Notes: generated by a model not told the origin, from the letters alone. A stretch of DNA of 64,000 nucleotides from Sulfurimonas sp. (GCF_023229105.1 NZ_JALNZY010000002.1:1-64000), one strand, 5' to 3'. Shown: positions 24,995-33,895, numbered from the stretch's first letter. Translations and numbers: made by a program.

Positions 24995-25960
24995 ATGTAT
25001 ATTTCACCTGCAAATAAAAGCAAACTTAGCAAGAAAACTAATTATTATCAAGATAGTGATGGAAATAAATTTTTAATTCAAGATGGATTACCCAACTTTA
25101 TTTACCCAAAAGAACTTCCAAAAAGTGATTTAGAGTCAATAGAATGGTATAAAAATAATGCTGCAGACTATGATGAGTTTTTACCTCTAACCTTTGAAAC
25201 ATTTGGAGTAGACGAAGATATAGAAAGAGGTAAAATGATTAATGCATTGAAACTAGAAAAGGATCACAAAGTTTTAGAAATAGGATGTGGAACGGGTCGT
25301 GATTCAGAAAAAATTGCAAAAGAGTTAGGGGAAAATGGTGAGCTATATCTACAAGATATATCTAAAGAAATTTTAAAAATAGGTGTTGAAAAATTTTCAA
25401 AAAAGATTTTTCAACCAAAAATAGAATTTTCGTTAGCAAATGGGTACTATTTACCTTTTGAAGATAATTATTTTGATAGAGTTTTTCACTTTGGAGGATT
25501 AAATACTTTTGGCGATATTAAAAGAGCATTTGAAGAAATGGTTAGAGTCTGTAAGCCTGGAGGAAGAATTATAGTAGGTGATGAAAATATGCCTATTTGG
25601 CTTAGAGAAACAGAATTTGGAAAAGTTTTGATGAATTCTAATCCTCACTATAAGTATAACTTACCCCTTGAACATCTTCCAGTTGAAGCACGAAATGTAA
25701 AACTTGAATGGTTTATAGGAGGAGTATTTTACTTTATATCCTTTGATGTAGGAATTGGTGAGCCAAAAGCAAATATTGATTTTGAAATTCCAGGTGTTCG
25801 AGGTGGAACACATAGAACAAGGTATTATGGACATATAGAAGGTGTGGATCAAGAGACAGTAGAGTTAGCTAAAAAAGCAAGACAAAAAAATGGAAAAAGT
25901 ATGCATAGATGGCTAAATGAAGCTATTAAAAATGCTGCGATAAAAGAGTTAGAGGAATAG
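24995..25960 (+). CDS. SAM methyltransferase, UbiE-like core
   Basis: A 321-residue class I methyltransferase. A short N-terminal Trm112-like strand set (DSDGNKFLIQDGLPNFIYP) precedes the core: KVLEIGCGTGRDSEKIAKEL, LYLQDISKEIL, and MVRVCKPGGRIIVGDEN. Well-formed SAM motifs I-III suggest it is active. It is 10 bases after the previous methyltransferase with a ribosome site (AGGGAGAG). The acceptor is unknown; glycan or lipid moieties are plausible from context. Confidence 0.8.
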   Translation: MYISPANKSKLSKKTNYYQDSDGNKFLIQDGLPNFIYPKELPKSDLESIEWYKNNAADYDEFLPLTFETFGVDEDIERGKMINALKLEKDHKVLEIGCGTGRDSEKIAKELGENGELYLQDISKEILKIGVEKFSKKIFQPKIEFSLANGYYLPFEDNYFDRVFHFGGLNTFGDIKRAFEEMVRVCKPGGRIIVGDENMPIWLRETEFGKVLMNSNPHYKYNLPLEHLPVEARNVKLEWFIGGVFYFISFDVGIGEPKANIDFEIPGVRGGTHRTRYYGHIEGVDQETVELAKKARQKNGKSMHRWLNEAIKNAAIKELEE

Positions 25961-25964
25961 TTTA

Positions 25965-26918
25965 ATGTTCAAGTGGAAAAAATATGGACTTATTTTTAAG
26001 CCAGATATTTCTAAAAATTGGATGCAATCCCATGCTCAAGTTCCATATTCTGTTGTTTTTGAAAATTTTGTTAGGGTCTATTTCTCTACAAGAGAGTCTC
26101 AAGACAATGCTGGACAATTTAGAAGCTATAGTGGATATGTAGATTTAGATAGAAAAGATTTATCTAATATTATTGCCATTTCAGAAAAGCCAATTATTGA
26201 CTTGGGTGGATTAGGTGAATTTGACGAATTTGGCTCTATGGCTGGAAGTGTTATCAAGCATAAAGATGAGTATTTATTATATTATTGTGGTTGGCAAAGA
26301 GCAATTTCTACTCCTTATAATTGGGCAATAGGGTTAGCAAAAAGTAAAGATGGAAAAAGGTTTAACAAAATAGGGAAAGGTCCCCTATTGGGTCCAACAT
26401 TTAATGAGCCATATTTACAAGCTTGTCCAATTGTGTACAAAATTGATGATGACAATTGGCATATGTATTATCTATCAGGAACAAAATGGATAGAACTTTC
26501 AGATGATAAAAAAGAATCACAGTATCTTTTAATGCATGCAACAAGTCAAGACGGAATTAATTGGAAAAGAGATGGAAAGCCTGCAATTGAGCTATTAGTA
26601 GAAGATGAATGTCAAACTAGCTGTAGTATTATAAAAAAAGATGGTAAATATCACATGTTTTTTTCCTATAGACATGGAACTCATTTTAGAGAGGATTCAA
26701 GTCGAGGTTATAGAATTGGCTATGCTTCGTCTGAAGATTTTATAAATTGGAATAGAGATGATAAAAAAGCGGGTATAGATATTAGTGAAAGCGGTTGGGA
26801 TTCTGAGATGATTGCTTACCCTCATGTTACTAAAATAGATGGAAAAATTATGATGTTTTATTGTGGAAATGGCTTTGGCAAAAGTGGTTTTGGCTATGCA
26901 GTGCTGGAGGAGTTATGA
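25965..26918 (+). CDS. Five-bladed beta-propeller glycosidase-like protein (GH43/32/130 superfamily)
   Basis: 317 residues with repeated propeller-blade sequences: GSMAGSVIKHKDEYLLYYCGW, IVYKIDDDNWHMYYLSG, SIIKKDGKYHMFFSY and HVTKIDGKIMMFYCG. The repeated 'xDGKxxMFYxG' is typical of GH32/43/62/130 folds. There is no signal peptide, so it would act in the cytoplasm, which points to a phosphorylase, glycosyltransferase-like or binding role rather than extracellular digestion. Its ATGA stop couples it to the frameshifted methyltransferase. Confidence 0.78.
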   Translation: MFKWKKYGLIFKPDISKNWMQSHAQVPYSVVFENFVRVYFSTRESQDNAGQFRSYSGYVDLDRKDLSNIIAISEKPIIDLGGLGEFDEFGSMAGSVIKHKDEYLLYYCGWQRAISTPYNWAIGLAKSKDGKRFNKIGKGPLLGPTFNEPYLQACPIVYKIDDDNWHMYYLSGTKWIELSDDKKESQYLLMHATSQDGINWKRDGKPAIELLVEDECQTSCSIIKKDGKYHMFFSYRHGTHFREDSSRGYRIGYASSEDFINWNRDDKKAGIDISESGWDSEMIAYPHVTKIDGKIMMFYCGNGFGKSGFGYAVLEEL

Positions 26919-27594
26919 CTAATTTAAAATCAACTTATTCGAATGAACATTTACAAAAAGTACAATCTTCGCATTGGTACCCAACAGAATGGATTGTGAG
27001 GACAATGGCAGGAAGTTATCCGAATTTAGCTCTTGATAAAAAAATATATGAAAATGCAAAAATACTAGATATGGGCTTTGGTGATGGCAGAAATTTTACA
27101 TTATTAAAAAATCTAGGGGTAAAAATTTATGATGTTGAAATAACAGATGAGATTGTTCAAAGTACACAGAAAAAAGCTGAATTTAATGGCATTGACTGCG
27201 AACTTAAAGTCGGCAATAATGTAGATATACCATACCCAAATGAGCATTTTGATATTATTTTAGCATCTTCAAGCATGTTCCAAATAACTTTAACGACACA
27301 GTTGCTGAATACATGAGAGTGCTAAAAAAAGGTGGTGTTTTAATAGCAAATTTTCCTGAAAAAGAGAAAAATTTCATCTGCAAGAATGCTTTATTGCTTG
27401 ATGATAATATTATTAAAATTACAAACGATATCTACAATTTGAGAAATGGATACTTATTTAAAGTTTTTAGTTCTGAGCATGAACTAAAATCCTATTTTGA
27501 TGCTTTTTTAACAAATATCTCAACTGCTTATTTATATGAAAATTATTTTGGTGTAGAAATAAGCATGTTTATTTTAGTTGGCCACAAAAAATGA
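26915..27594 (+). pseudogene. SAM methyltransferase broken by a -1 frameshift near 27270-27290
   Basis: Two frames together make one methyltransferase. The first (26915-27316) has ILDMGFGDGRNFTLLK and FDIILASSSMF, then runs to a stop in a foreign-looking tail. The second frame reads HVPNNFNDTVAEYMRVLKK just before and through the junction, then GGVLIANFPE and the C-terminus to 27594. Restoring one missing base within about 27264-27290 gives a continuous Methyltransf_11 protein of about 226 residues. This may be a true mutation, a sequencing error or, less likely, programmed frameshifting. The gene fits the operon spacing at both ends. Confidence 0.75.
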
Positions 27595-29126
27595 ACTACT
27601 ATAACCTAGCAAACTATTTTTACGATATTGTCTCCAAATATAGCGACCAAACAGCTCTTTGCTATAACAATACATCTATAACATATGATGAACTTAATAA
27701 ATTATCTAACAAAATAGCTAACTATTTTTTATCTCTAGGTATAAAAAAATATGATGTTATAGGTATATTTAACACAAAAGAGCCTGTTGGTTATGCAACT
27801 ATGTTGGCCTGTTTAAAAATAGGAGCGGCTTATACAAATATAGATGAGGAAAATCCTTTAGTCAGACTTGAAAAAATCATCAATACGTGCAAACCAAAAC
27901 TACTTGTATGCAATCATACGCCATTTGAACTAATACAAAAAGCCTCAAAAGACTTACATATAAACTTGGTTGATTTTGGCAATAATACGCTTTTTAAATA
28001 TTTCAAAGACAAGGATTTAGAAGTATCCAAAAAAATAGTCGGCTCCACTCCTGCATATATTATGTTTACGTCAGGAAGCACAGGTAGTCCAAAGGGTGTT
28101 GCCGTATCCCATAGTAATGTTTTAAGCTTTTTAGGGTGGAGCATAGAGAGATATGGGGTTACAACCAACGATATATTTGCCGGAATCAGTCCCCTTTATT
28201 TTGACAACTCGGTATTTGATTTCTACACGGCGCTCTTTAGCGGTGCCAGTCTGGTTCCTGTTGAAAAAGAGGTGGCAAAAAACCCGCAAGAGTTGATAAA
28301 ACTTGTAGATAAAATGAGATGTACCGTTTGGTTTAGCGTACCTTCTCTTCTGGTCTACCTTCTGACCATAAAGCTCTTAAGTGAAAAAACACTCCAAAGC
28401 ATAAAAATATTTACTTTTGGCGGAGAGGGCTTTCCAAAAGGAGAGCTGAAAAAACTTTATAATCTTTATAGCGAACAAGCAAAGTTTATCAATGTTTACG
28501 GTCCAACTGAAGGCACATGCATTTGTTCATCATATGATATAAGCCAAAAAGATTTTGAAGATATGCAAACTTTAGCACCTCTTGGGACTATCAATCCAAA
28601 CTTTGAGTATATGATAGTGGATAAAAATATGCAAGAAGTACAAGAAGGAGAGAAGGGCGAACTCTGCTTAGCAGGACAAAATATTGCATTAGGATATTAT
28701 AATGATATTGAGCGAACTTCACAAAATTTTGTGCAAAACCCGTTTATTACCACACATAGAGACATTATCTATAAAACAGGAGATATTGTTTATGAAAAAG
28801 ATGGTTTGCTTTGGTTTGCTGGGCGAGTGGATAATCAGATAAAACATATGGGTTACAGAATAGAACTAGAAGAGATAGAGTCGGCACTAAATTCTATCCC
28901 ATATGTGAGCCAGTCAGCAGTAATATACGAAAGAGTAAAACTAAATTACGGAAAAATAGTAGCATTTATTGCAACAGACCAAAATATATCAGAGAGAGAG
29001 ATAAAAAACGATCTAAATACTATGCTTCCCAGCTACATGATTCCGACAATTATCAAGACAATGCAAAATCTGCCCAAAAACAAAAATGGCAAAGTAGACA
29101 AAAAACAGCTCTTCTCTACTCTATAA
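27591..29126 (+). CDS. Acyl/amino acid adenylating enzyme (AMP-forming; NRPS A-domain/DltA-like)
   Basis: 511 residues with the full ANL set: FTSGSTGSPKGVA (A3), GPTEGTC (A5), YKTGD (A7), RIELEEIESAL (A8) and catalytic lysine in NKNGKVDKK (A10). It would activate a carboxylic or amino acid as acyl-AMP and load it on a phosphopantetheine carrier, presumably the ACP at 22814. DltA-type D-alanine loading is the closest general model. The acid cannot be told from sequence. It overlaps the convergent VioA gene by six bases. Confidence 0.87.
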   Translation: MNYYNLANYFYDIVSKYSDQTALCYNNTSITYDELNKLSNKIANYFLSLGIKKYDVIGIFNTKEPVGYATMLACLKIGAAYTNIDEENPLVRLEKIINTCKPKLLVCNHTPFELIQKASKDLHINLVDFGNNTLFKYFKDKDLEVSKKIVGSTPAYIMFTSGSTGSPKGVAVSHSNVLSFLGWSIERYGVTTNDIFAGISPLYFDNSVFDFYTALFSGASLVPVEKEVAKNPQELIKLVDKMRCTVWFSVPSLLVYLLTIKLLSEKTLQSIKIFTFGGEGFPKGELKKLYNLYSEQAKFINVYGPTEGTCICSSYDISQKDFEDMQTLAPLGTINPNFEYMIVDKNMQEVQEGEKGELCLAGQNIALGYYNDIERTSQNFVQNPFITTHRDIIYKTGDIVYEKDGLLWFAGRVDNQIKHMGYRIELEEIESALNSIPYVSQSAVIYERVKLNYGKIVAFIATDQNISEREIKNDLNTMLPSYMIPTIIKTMQNLPKNKNGKVDKKQLFSTL

Positions 29127-30197
29127 GAGAGCGCTTTTTACAATTGAAGCTATCTCTTTGCACTCTGCTATACCAAGTTCCGCATAAATAGGCAAACAAA
29201 GTATCCGTTTAGATATATCCCTTGAAATTGGCATATATTGTTTTGGCTCTATATAACTAAGGGTGTCGAGGGAAGGATAGAAGTATCTTCGTGGATTTAT
29301 ATCTGCTTCATTTAGTGCTTTTTGCACTCTTAGCAGCTCTTCTTCACTCTTAAAAATAACGGGGAAATAACCATAATTTTGTGTGGCATTTTTATCTTGT
29401 TTTTGAAACTCTACTAAGCCTTTTAGCTCTTTTGTATAGTTTTGTAAAATAATTTTTCTTTTTTGTTTTATCTCTTCTATATCATCAAGCACACAAAGGC
29501 CCATGGCAGCTTCAAACTCATTCATCTTTGCATTTGTGCCTAAATGTGGGATTGACTCTGCGTTTTCTATACCAAAGTTTATAAGATATCTTGCTTTTTG
29601 CACAAGATTATCATCGTTTATAATTAAAGCACCGCCCTCTACGGTATGAAATAATTTAGTTGCATGAAAGCTAAGCGTAGAGATATCTCCATGTTTTAAA
29701 ATGCTCTCATTCATATATTTCACATCAAAGGCATGCGCACCATCATAAACAACTCTTAGATTATGCTCTTTAGCAATAGCCTCTATTGCTCTAACGTCAC
29801 ACGCATTTCCAAAAACATGAGTTGCAACAATGGCTGTAGTGTTTGTAGTGATTTGCTCTTCTATCTTATTTGGATCAATGTTAAGCGTTTTTTCATCAAT
29901 ATCAGCAAATATGGGCAACAACTGATTCGTTACCAGCGAACTTGTAGTTGCTACAAAACTAAAAGGCGTTGTTATCACAAACCCCTTCAGTCCAAGAGTT
30001 CTGTAGGCTATCTCTAGTGCTACGGTTCCATTTGCGACAAGCACTACATTTTTAACACCCAAATACGCCTCAAGCCTCTTCTCAAGCCTTTGCACAAGAG
30101 GTCCGTAGTTGGTTACTTGTGCGCTCTCATATATCTCATCTACATATTTTTTATATTTTTCTTTGCTTGGCAGGTAAGTTTTTGTTACATTTATCAT
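29121..30197 (-). CDS. vioA: VioA-type dTDP-4-keto-6-deoxyglucose 4-aminotransferase (DegT/DnrJ/EryC1)
   Basis: Makes dTDP-4-amino-4,6-dideoxyglucose (viosamine) from dTDP-4-keto-6-deoxyglucose with PLP. The substrate comes from RmlB next door. PLP lysine is in LSFHATKLFHTVEGGAL, the phosphate clamp is VANGTVALE, and ITTPFSFVATTSSLV is the family loop. The opening VTKTYLPSKEKYKKYV matches VioA rather than general PglE/ArnB types. It is the last gene of rmlA-rmlB-vioA, each overlapping the next by four bases. Exact C4 stereochemistry is inferred from the VioA-like sequence. Confidence 0.85.
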   Translation of the reverse strand: MINVTKTYLPSKEKYKKYVDEIYESAQVTNYGPLVQRLEKRLEAYLGVKNVVLVANGTVALEIAYRTLGLKGFVITTPFSFVATTSSLVTNQLLPIFADIDEKTLNIDPNKIEEQITTNTTAIVATHVFGNACDVRAIEAIAKEHNLRVVYDGAHAFDVKYMNESILKHGDISTLSFHATKLFHTVEGGALIINDDNLVQKARYLINFGIENAESIPHLGTNAKMNEFEAAMGLCVLDDIEEIKQKRKIILQNYTKELKGLVEFQKQDKNATQNYGYFPVIFKSEEELLRVQKALNEADINPRRYFYPSLDTLSYIEPKQYMPISRDISKRILCLPIYAELGIAECKEIASIVKSALL

Positions 30198-31267
30198 TTG
30201 AAGCCGCCTGAGTATTTATTCAAGTACCACTCTACCGTTTTGACAATCCCACTCTCAAAATCCTCATCTGCCCTCCAGCTAAGCTCTTTTTCTATCTTTG
30301 ATGCATCTATGCCGTAGCGTCTATCATGCCCCACTCTATCTTCTACAAAAGTGATTAACTCTTTATATTTAAGATGCTGACTAGAACGAGGCATTTTTTC
30401 ATCTAATATCGTGCATATTTTATCAACTATTTGAAGGTTTGTTCTCTCATTTTTCCCGCCAATATTATATGTTTCTCCGCTTTTGCCTTTATGGTAAACC
30501 AAGTCTACTCCTCTGCAATGGTCAAGTACATAGAGCCAATCTCTTATATTTTTGCCATCGCCATAGATTGGAATTGAGTCTCCTTTTAGTGCATTTCGTA
30601 TAATTGTCGGTATAAGTTTTTCATCATGCTGTTTTGCGCCGTAATTATTCGAGCAATTTGTGACAACCGTGTTCACTCCATAAGTTTCATGATAGCTTCT
30701 TACAATCATATCACTCGCCGCTTTAGATGCACTATATGGAGAGTTTGGAGCATAAGGAGTAGTCTCTTTAAAAAGTCCTGTTTCGCCTAATGTTCCATAC
30801 ACCTCATCGGTACTTATATGATGAAATCTCGGAAGAGAGACTTTAACCTCTCCATTTGCCGAAGTTAAAACATCGGTTCCAATAAAGCTTTCTTTATATG
30901 TAAACGGCTTTTGCATCCAGTGTTTATACGCCACATCCAAGAGTGTAAAAGTCCCATTTACATTTGTTCTCATAAAGATATCTGGATTTGTGATGGAGTT
31001 ATCCACATGGCTCTCTGCTGCAAAATGTATCACCCCCTCTATGTTATACTCATTAAATATAAACTCCACAAATTCCCGGTTACAGATATCCCCTTTTATA
31101 AACTTGTATCTTGAATGATTTTTAACCTCTTTTAGATTTTCTAAATTTGCTGCATAGGTAAGAAGATCGAGATTTATAAGCTTGTAATTTTGATGTTTTT
31201 CTAAAAAATAGGGTATAAAGTTTGAGCCGATAAATCCCGCTCCACCGCTTATGAGTATGTTTTTCAT
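30194..31267 (-). CDS. rmlB: dTDP-glucose 4,6-dehydratase
   Basis: Converts dTDP-glucose to dTDP-4-keto-6-deoxyglucose. The sequence begins [17 protein letters not shown], has [12 protein letters not shown] and the catalytic triad context [13 protein letters not shown] with [15 protein letters not shown]. Length 357 is normal. It shares an ATGA overlap with rmlA upstream and vioA downstream. RmlC and RmlD, needed for rhamnose, are absent here, so the pathway branches to an amino sugar. Confidence 0.95.
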   Translation of the reverse strand: MKNILISGGAGFIGSNFIPYFLEKHQNYKLINLDLLTYAANLENLKEVKNHSRYKFIKGDICNREFVEFIFNEYNIEGVIHFAAESHVDNSITNPDIFMRTNVNGTFTLLDVAYKHWMQKPFTYKESFIGTDVLTSANGEVKVSLPRFHHISTDEVYGTLGETGLFKETTPYAPNSPYSASKAASDMIVRSYHETYGVNTVVTNCSNNYGAKQHDEKLIPTIIRNALKGDSIPIYGDGKNIRDWLYVLDHCRGVDLVYHKGKSGETYNIGGKNERTNLQIVDKICTILDEKMPRSSQHLKYKELITFVEDRVGHDRRYGIDASKIEKELSWRADEDFESGIVKTVEWYLNKYSGGFK

Positions 31268-32133
31268 TGAGATTCAACCAAATCCATAAGATACTCCCCA
31301 TAACCATTTTTAGCAAGCGGTTTTGCTATCTGGGCTATTTTTTGCTTATCTATCCATCCATTATTGTACGCTATCTCTTCAAGGCAAGCTATCTTATACC
31401 CCTGCCTCTGCTCAATCGTCTGCACAAACACCCCTGCATCTATAAGACTATCATGAGTACCGGTATCAAACCAAGCAAACCCCCTGCCAAGAAGCTCTAC
31501 TTTTAGCTTGTCTCGCCGAAGGTATTCCTGGTTGATTGATGTAATCTCTAGCTCGCCTCTAGATGATGATTTTATGCTTTTAGCTATCTCAACCACGCTG
31601 TTATCATAAAAGTATAATCCAGTTACTGCGTATTTTGACTTTGGTTTTGTCGGTTTTTCTTCTATGCCAATAACGTTTTTATCTTTATCAAATTCAACAA
31701 CCCCAAATCTATGAGGCTCTTTAACTTGATAAGCAAATACCAGTGCACCCTTTTTTAGCGAAGCCGCTTCTTTGAGCATCAAAGAGAATCCTTGTCCGTA
31801 AAAGATATTGTCTCCCAAAATCAGACTCACACTGCTGCTACCTATAAAATCTTCCCCTAAGATAAATGCCTGAGCTAACCCATCAGGGGATGGTTGGATT
31901 TTGTACGAAAGATGGATACCCCAATCACTCCCGTCTCCAAGCAGCTCTTGAAATCTCTCCTTGTCTTGCGGTGTTGTTATGATAAGTATCTCTTTTATCC
32001 CGGCAAGCATAAGAACAGAAAGAGGATAATAAATCATTGGTTTGTCATAAATGGGAAGAAGTTGTTTACTGATAAATCGAGTTAAAGGATAGAGTCTTGT
32101 ACCGCTTCCACCTGCTAGTATGATACCTTTCAT
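31264..32133 (-). CDS. rmlA: Glucose-1-phosphate thymidylyltransferase
   Basis: Makes dTDP-glucose from glucose-1-phosphate and dTTP. Nucleotide-binding [16 protein letters not shown], then [19 protein letters not shown] and [10 protein letters not shown], are the RmlA signatures; length 289 is standard. It heads rmlA-rmlB-vioA with an AAGGAAG ribosome site. A terminator hairpin (32215-32243) separates it from flagellin upstream on the same strand, so it has either its own promoter or gets read-through. Confidence 0.95.
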   Translation of the reverse strand: MKGIILAGGSGTRLYPLTRFISKQLLPIYDKPMIYYPLSVLMLAGIKEILIITTPQDKERFQELLGDGSDWGIHLSYKIQPSPDGLAQAFILGEDFIGSSSVSLILGDNIFYGQGFSLMLKEAASLKKGALVFAYQVKEPHRFGVVEFDKDKNVIGIEEKPTKPKSKYAVTGLYFYDNSVVEIAKSIKSSSRGELEITSINQEYLRRDKLKVELLGRGFAWFDTGTHDSLIDAGVFVQTIEQRQGYKIACLEEIAYNNGWIDKQKIAQIAKPLAKNGYGEYLMDLVESQ

Positions 32134-32204
32134 CTGCTTCCTTGTATTATTTACTGTTATGAAGCATATGGTATTCCAACTTTAAAGGGGTTAAAAAAAG
32201 AAGC

Positions 32205-32243
32205 TAAAGAAGAAACAAAGCAAGTCCTAAAAACTTGCTTTGT
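32205..32243 (-). terminator. Rho-independent terminator after flagellin
   Basis: Perfect 11-bp stem ACAAAGCAAGT / ACTTGCTTTGT around a 7-base loop, followed on the minus strand by a T-rich run (TTCTTCTTT). Located 42 bases after the flagellin stop. Confidence 0.85.
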
Positions 32244-32284
32244 AAGAAACGTATCCGTAGCTTACGCTACTTTAACGATTGTTA

Positions 32285-33754
32285 CTATTGTAACAATCTC
32301 AATACGTTTTGTTGAACAGCATTTGCTTGACTCATAGCGTAAGCACCAGATTGAGCAAGAATGTTGTGTTTTGCAAACTTTGCAGACTCTGCAGCAAAGT
32401 CAACGTCACGAATATTTGATTCTGCCGCTGAAACGTTTACTTGAGTTACAGCGATATTTCTAATCGTAGATTCTAACTGGTTTTGAGTAGAACCTATGTT
32501 TGAACGAATTTTATCAAGTTGTGCTAACGCATGGTCAGCTTTTTTGATAGTAAGCTGTGCTGCATCATATGTTGTAACATCAGATGAAGATATTGCATTA
32601 CCCACTGAATATGTTGAAGCCGTAAAACCACCTGCTGTTACTGCACCACCACCAGTAGTGATAGCATTATTAGATTCAAGCTCAATAGTACCACGAGAGA
32701 CTTCAGTTAAAGCCCCAGCAACTGCACTGTTTACTCTAACATTACTACCAGCACCAAACATTTTTGCAGTCTCAGCCGCAAGAGCTACTGTACCACCACC
32801 CGCAGTATTTGAAAGTGTTATATTGTTTCCATCTGCAGACGTTAACTGAAGTTTACCACCATCAACAATACTAGCAGTAACGCCAGTCTGATTTTGTATG
32901 CGGTTAAATGCAGCAGCCAATGTTCCCGAAGAGTCATTTGAAGAGAAAGTTACTTCCCCTAAATCTACGCCGTTAATAAACACACTGTTTGCCGATATCG
33001 TTCCACCTGCTACACCTGCACCACCTACAAGGTCAGTATTTGCATCGGCAGTAACACCTGTTGTACTTGTGATACTGTTTATAATAGCAGCTTTTTGTCT
33101 AGCTGAGTCTGCAGTCTGTGCAAGAGCATTTAAGTTTGTATCAGTACCAGCAACAGAAGCTGTTGTAGCTGTACCATTTACTGTAAAATCAGCAGCACCA
33201 AACGCTACGTTTGTAACTGCTGTACCCTCTTTAAGAGCGAACTGACCAAGAGTTGCAGTACGAGCACTATCTATAGATACACCAACAGTCTCATTTGCAT
33301 ATGCACCTACTTGGAAGTTTTTATCTACAAACGAGCCATCAAGTAATTTAATACCATTAAACTGAGTAGTTTTTGCAATTGAGTCAGCAGCCTCTAAGAG
33401 TTTGCTTATATCTCTTTGTATAGCCATACGAGAATCAGTATTTTGACCATCAGAAGAAGCTTGGATACTTTTTGTTCTTATCGTGTTGATAATATTTCCA
33501 TACTCTTCTAGAGCACCATCGGCAGTTTGTGCAACACCGATACCGTCATTTGCATTACTGATAGCTTGTCCAAGTCCTGTTGACTGAGCTTTTAGCGAGT
33601 TAGCAATTGCCAAACCAGAAGCATCATCAGCCGCTTTATTAATACGAAGACCTGAACTTAAAGAAGCAAGACTTTTATCAAGTCCAACATTGTTCATTGT
33701 AGCATTTCTATGTGCGTCCATCGCACCTATGTTTGTGTTAATTCTAAATCCCAT
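32285..33754 (-). CDS. fla: Flagellin
   Basis: The filament subunit, 489 residues. The N-terminal D0/D1 is MGFRINTNIGAMDAHRN through AADDASGLAIANSLK; the C-terminus (NIAVTQVNVSAAESNIRDVD...QNVLRLLQ) is the matching D0/D1. The centre (about 170-400) is Ser/Thr/Gly/Ala-rich and includes a flagellin hook IN motif (GVDLGEVTFSSNDSSG), with many candidate O-glycosylation sites. Residues 91-99 read TIRTKSIQA where enterobacterial flagellins have the TLR5-binding RVRELAVQ. A sigma-28 promoter lies upstream. It sits beside the amino-sugar operon. Confidence 0.95.
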   Translation of the reverse strand: MGFRINTNIGAMDAHRNATMNNVGLDKSLASLSSGLRINKAADDASGLAIANSLKAQSTGLGQAISNANDGIGVAQTADGALEEYGNIINTIRTKSIQASSDGQNTDSRMAIQRDISKLLEAADSIAKTTQFNGIKLLDGSFVDKNFQVGAYANETVGVSIDSARTATLGQFALKEGTAVTNVAFGAADFTVNGTATTASVAGTDTNLNALAQTADSARQKAAIINSITSTTGVTADANTDLVGGAGVAGGTISANSVFINGVDLGEVTFSSNDSSGTLAAAFNRIQNQTGVTASIVDGGKLQLTSADGNNITLSNTAGGGTVALAAETAKMFGAGSNVRVNSAVAGALTEVSRGTIELESNNAITTGGGAVTAGGFTASTYSVGNAISSSDVTTYDAAQLTIKKADHALAQLDKIRSNIGSTQNQLESTIRNIAVTQVNVSAAESNIRDVDFAAESAKFAKHNILAQSGAYAMSQANAVQQNVLRLLQ

Positions 33755-33772
33755 AATAAATCCTTTTCGGGT

Positions 33773-33786
33773 AGAGCTTTCGCTCT
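33773..33786 (-). promoter_or_regulatory. 5'-UTR hairpin of flagellin
   Basis: AGAGC-GAAA-GCTCT-type stem (5 bp, GAAA-like tetraloop) 19 bases ahead of the ATG, just before the AAAAGGA ribosome site. May stabilise the message or expose the ribosome site. Confidence 0.5.
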
Positions 33787-33801
33787 TGTTAATTTTTATC
33801 T

Positions 33802-33815
33802 AGGCATCCTTGCCT
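33802..33815 (-). promoter_or_regulatory. Flagellin leader hairpin with GGA in the loop (CsrA-type site)
   Basis: On the minus strand AGGC-AAGGAT-GCCT folds with AAGGAT in a six-base loop, the classic CsrA target layout. A second GGA is in the ribosome site AAAAGGA. CsrA repression of flagellin mRNA is known from Campylobacter; here it is inference. Confidence 0.5.
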
Positions 33816-33826
33816 TGATGTTAACT

Positions 33827-33853
33827 AAATCGTCAGTAGAAAAAATAACTTTA
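33827..33853 (-). promoter_or_regulatory. Sigma-28 promoter of flagellin
   Basis: TAAA, exactly 15 bases, then GACGATTT, against TAAA-N15-GCCGATAA. The predicted start near 33820 gives a leader of about 66 bases with two hairpins. Confidence 0.75.
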
Positions 33854-33886
33854 ATTTTTTTGATAAAAACTTTATATTCTTTATGA

Positions 33887-33895
33887 GGGGGGGGG
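33887..33895 (+). repeat. 9-base poly-G tract upstream of flagellin
   Basis: Nine consecutive G directly after ATGA at 33883-33886, in an AT-rich intergenic region (33755-34046). Long G tracts are the main phase-variation switches of Campylobacter and Helicobacter. A short frame after it becomes open only with one more G (see findings). Confidence 0.7.

Noticed and set aside
32496..33245. Two long plus-strand frames opposite flagellin.
   Set aside because: Long antisense frames are common in Ala/Thr/Gly-rich repeat-like genes; no ribosome sites or motifs.
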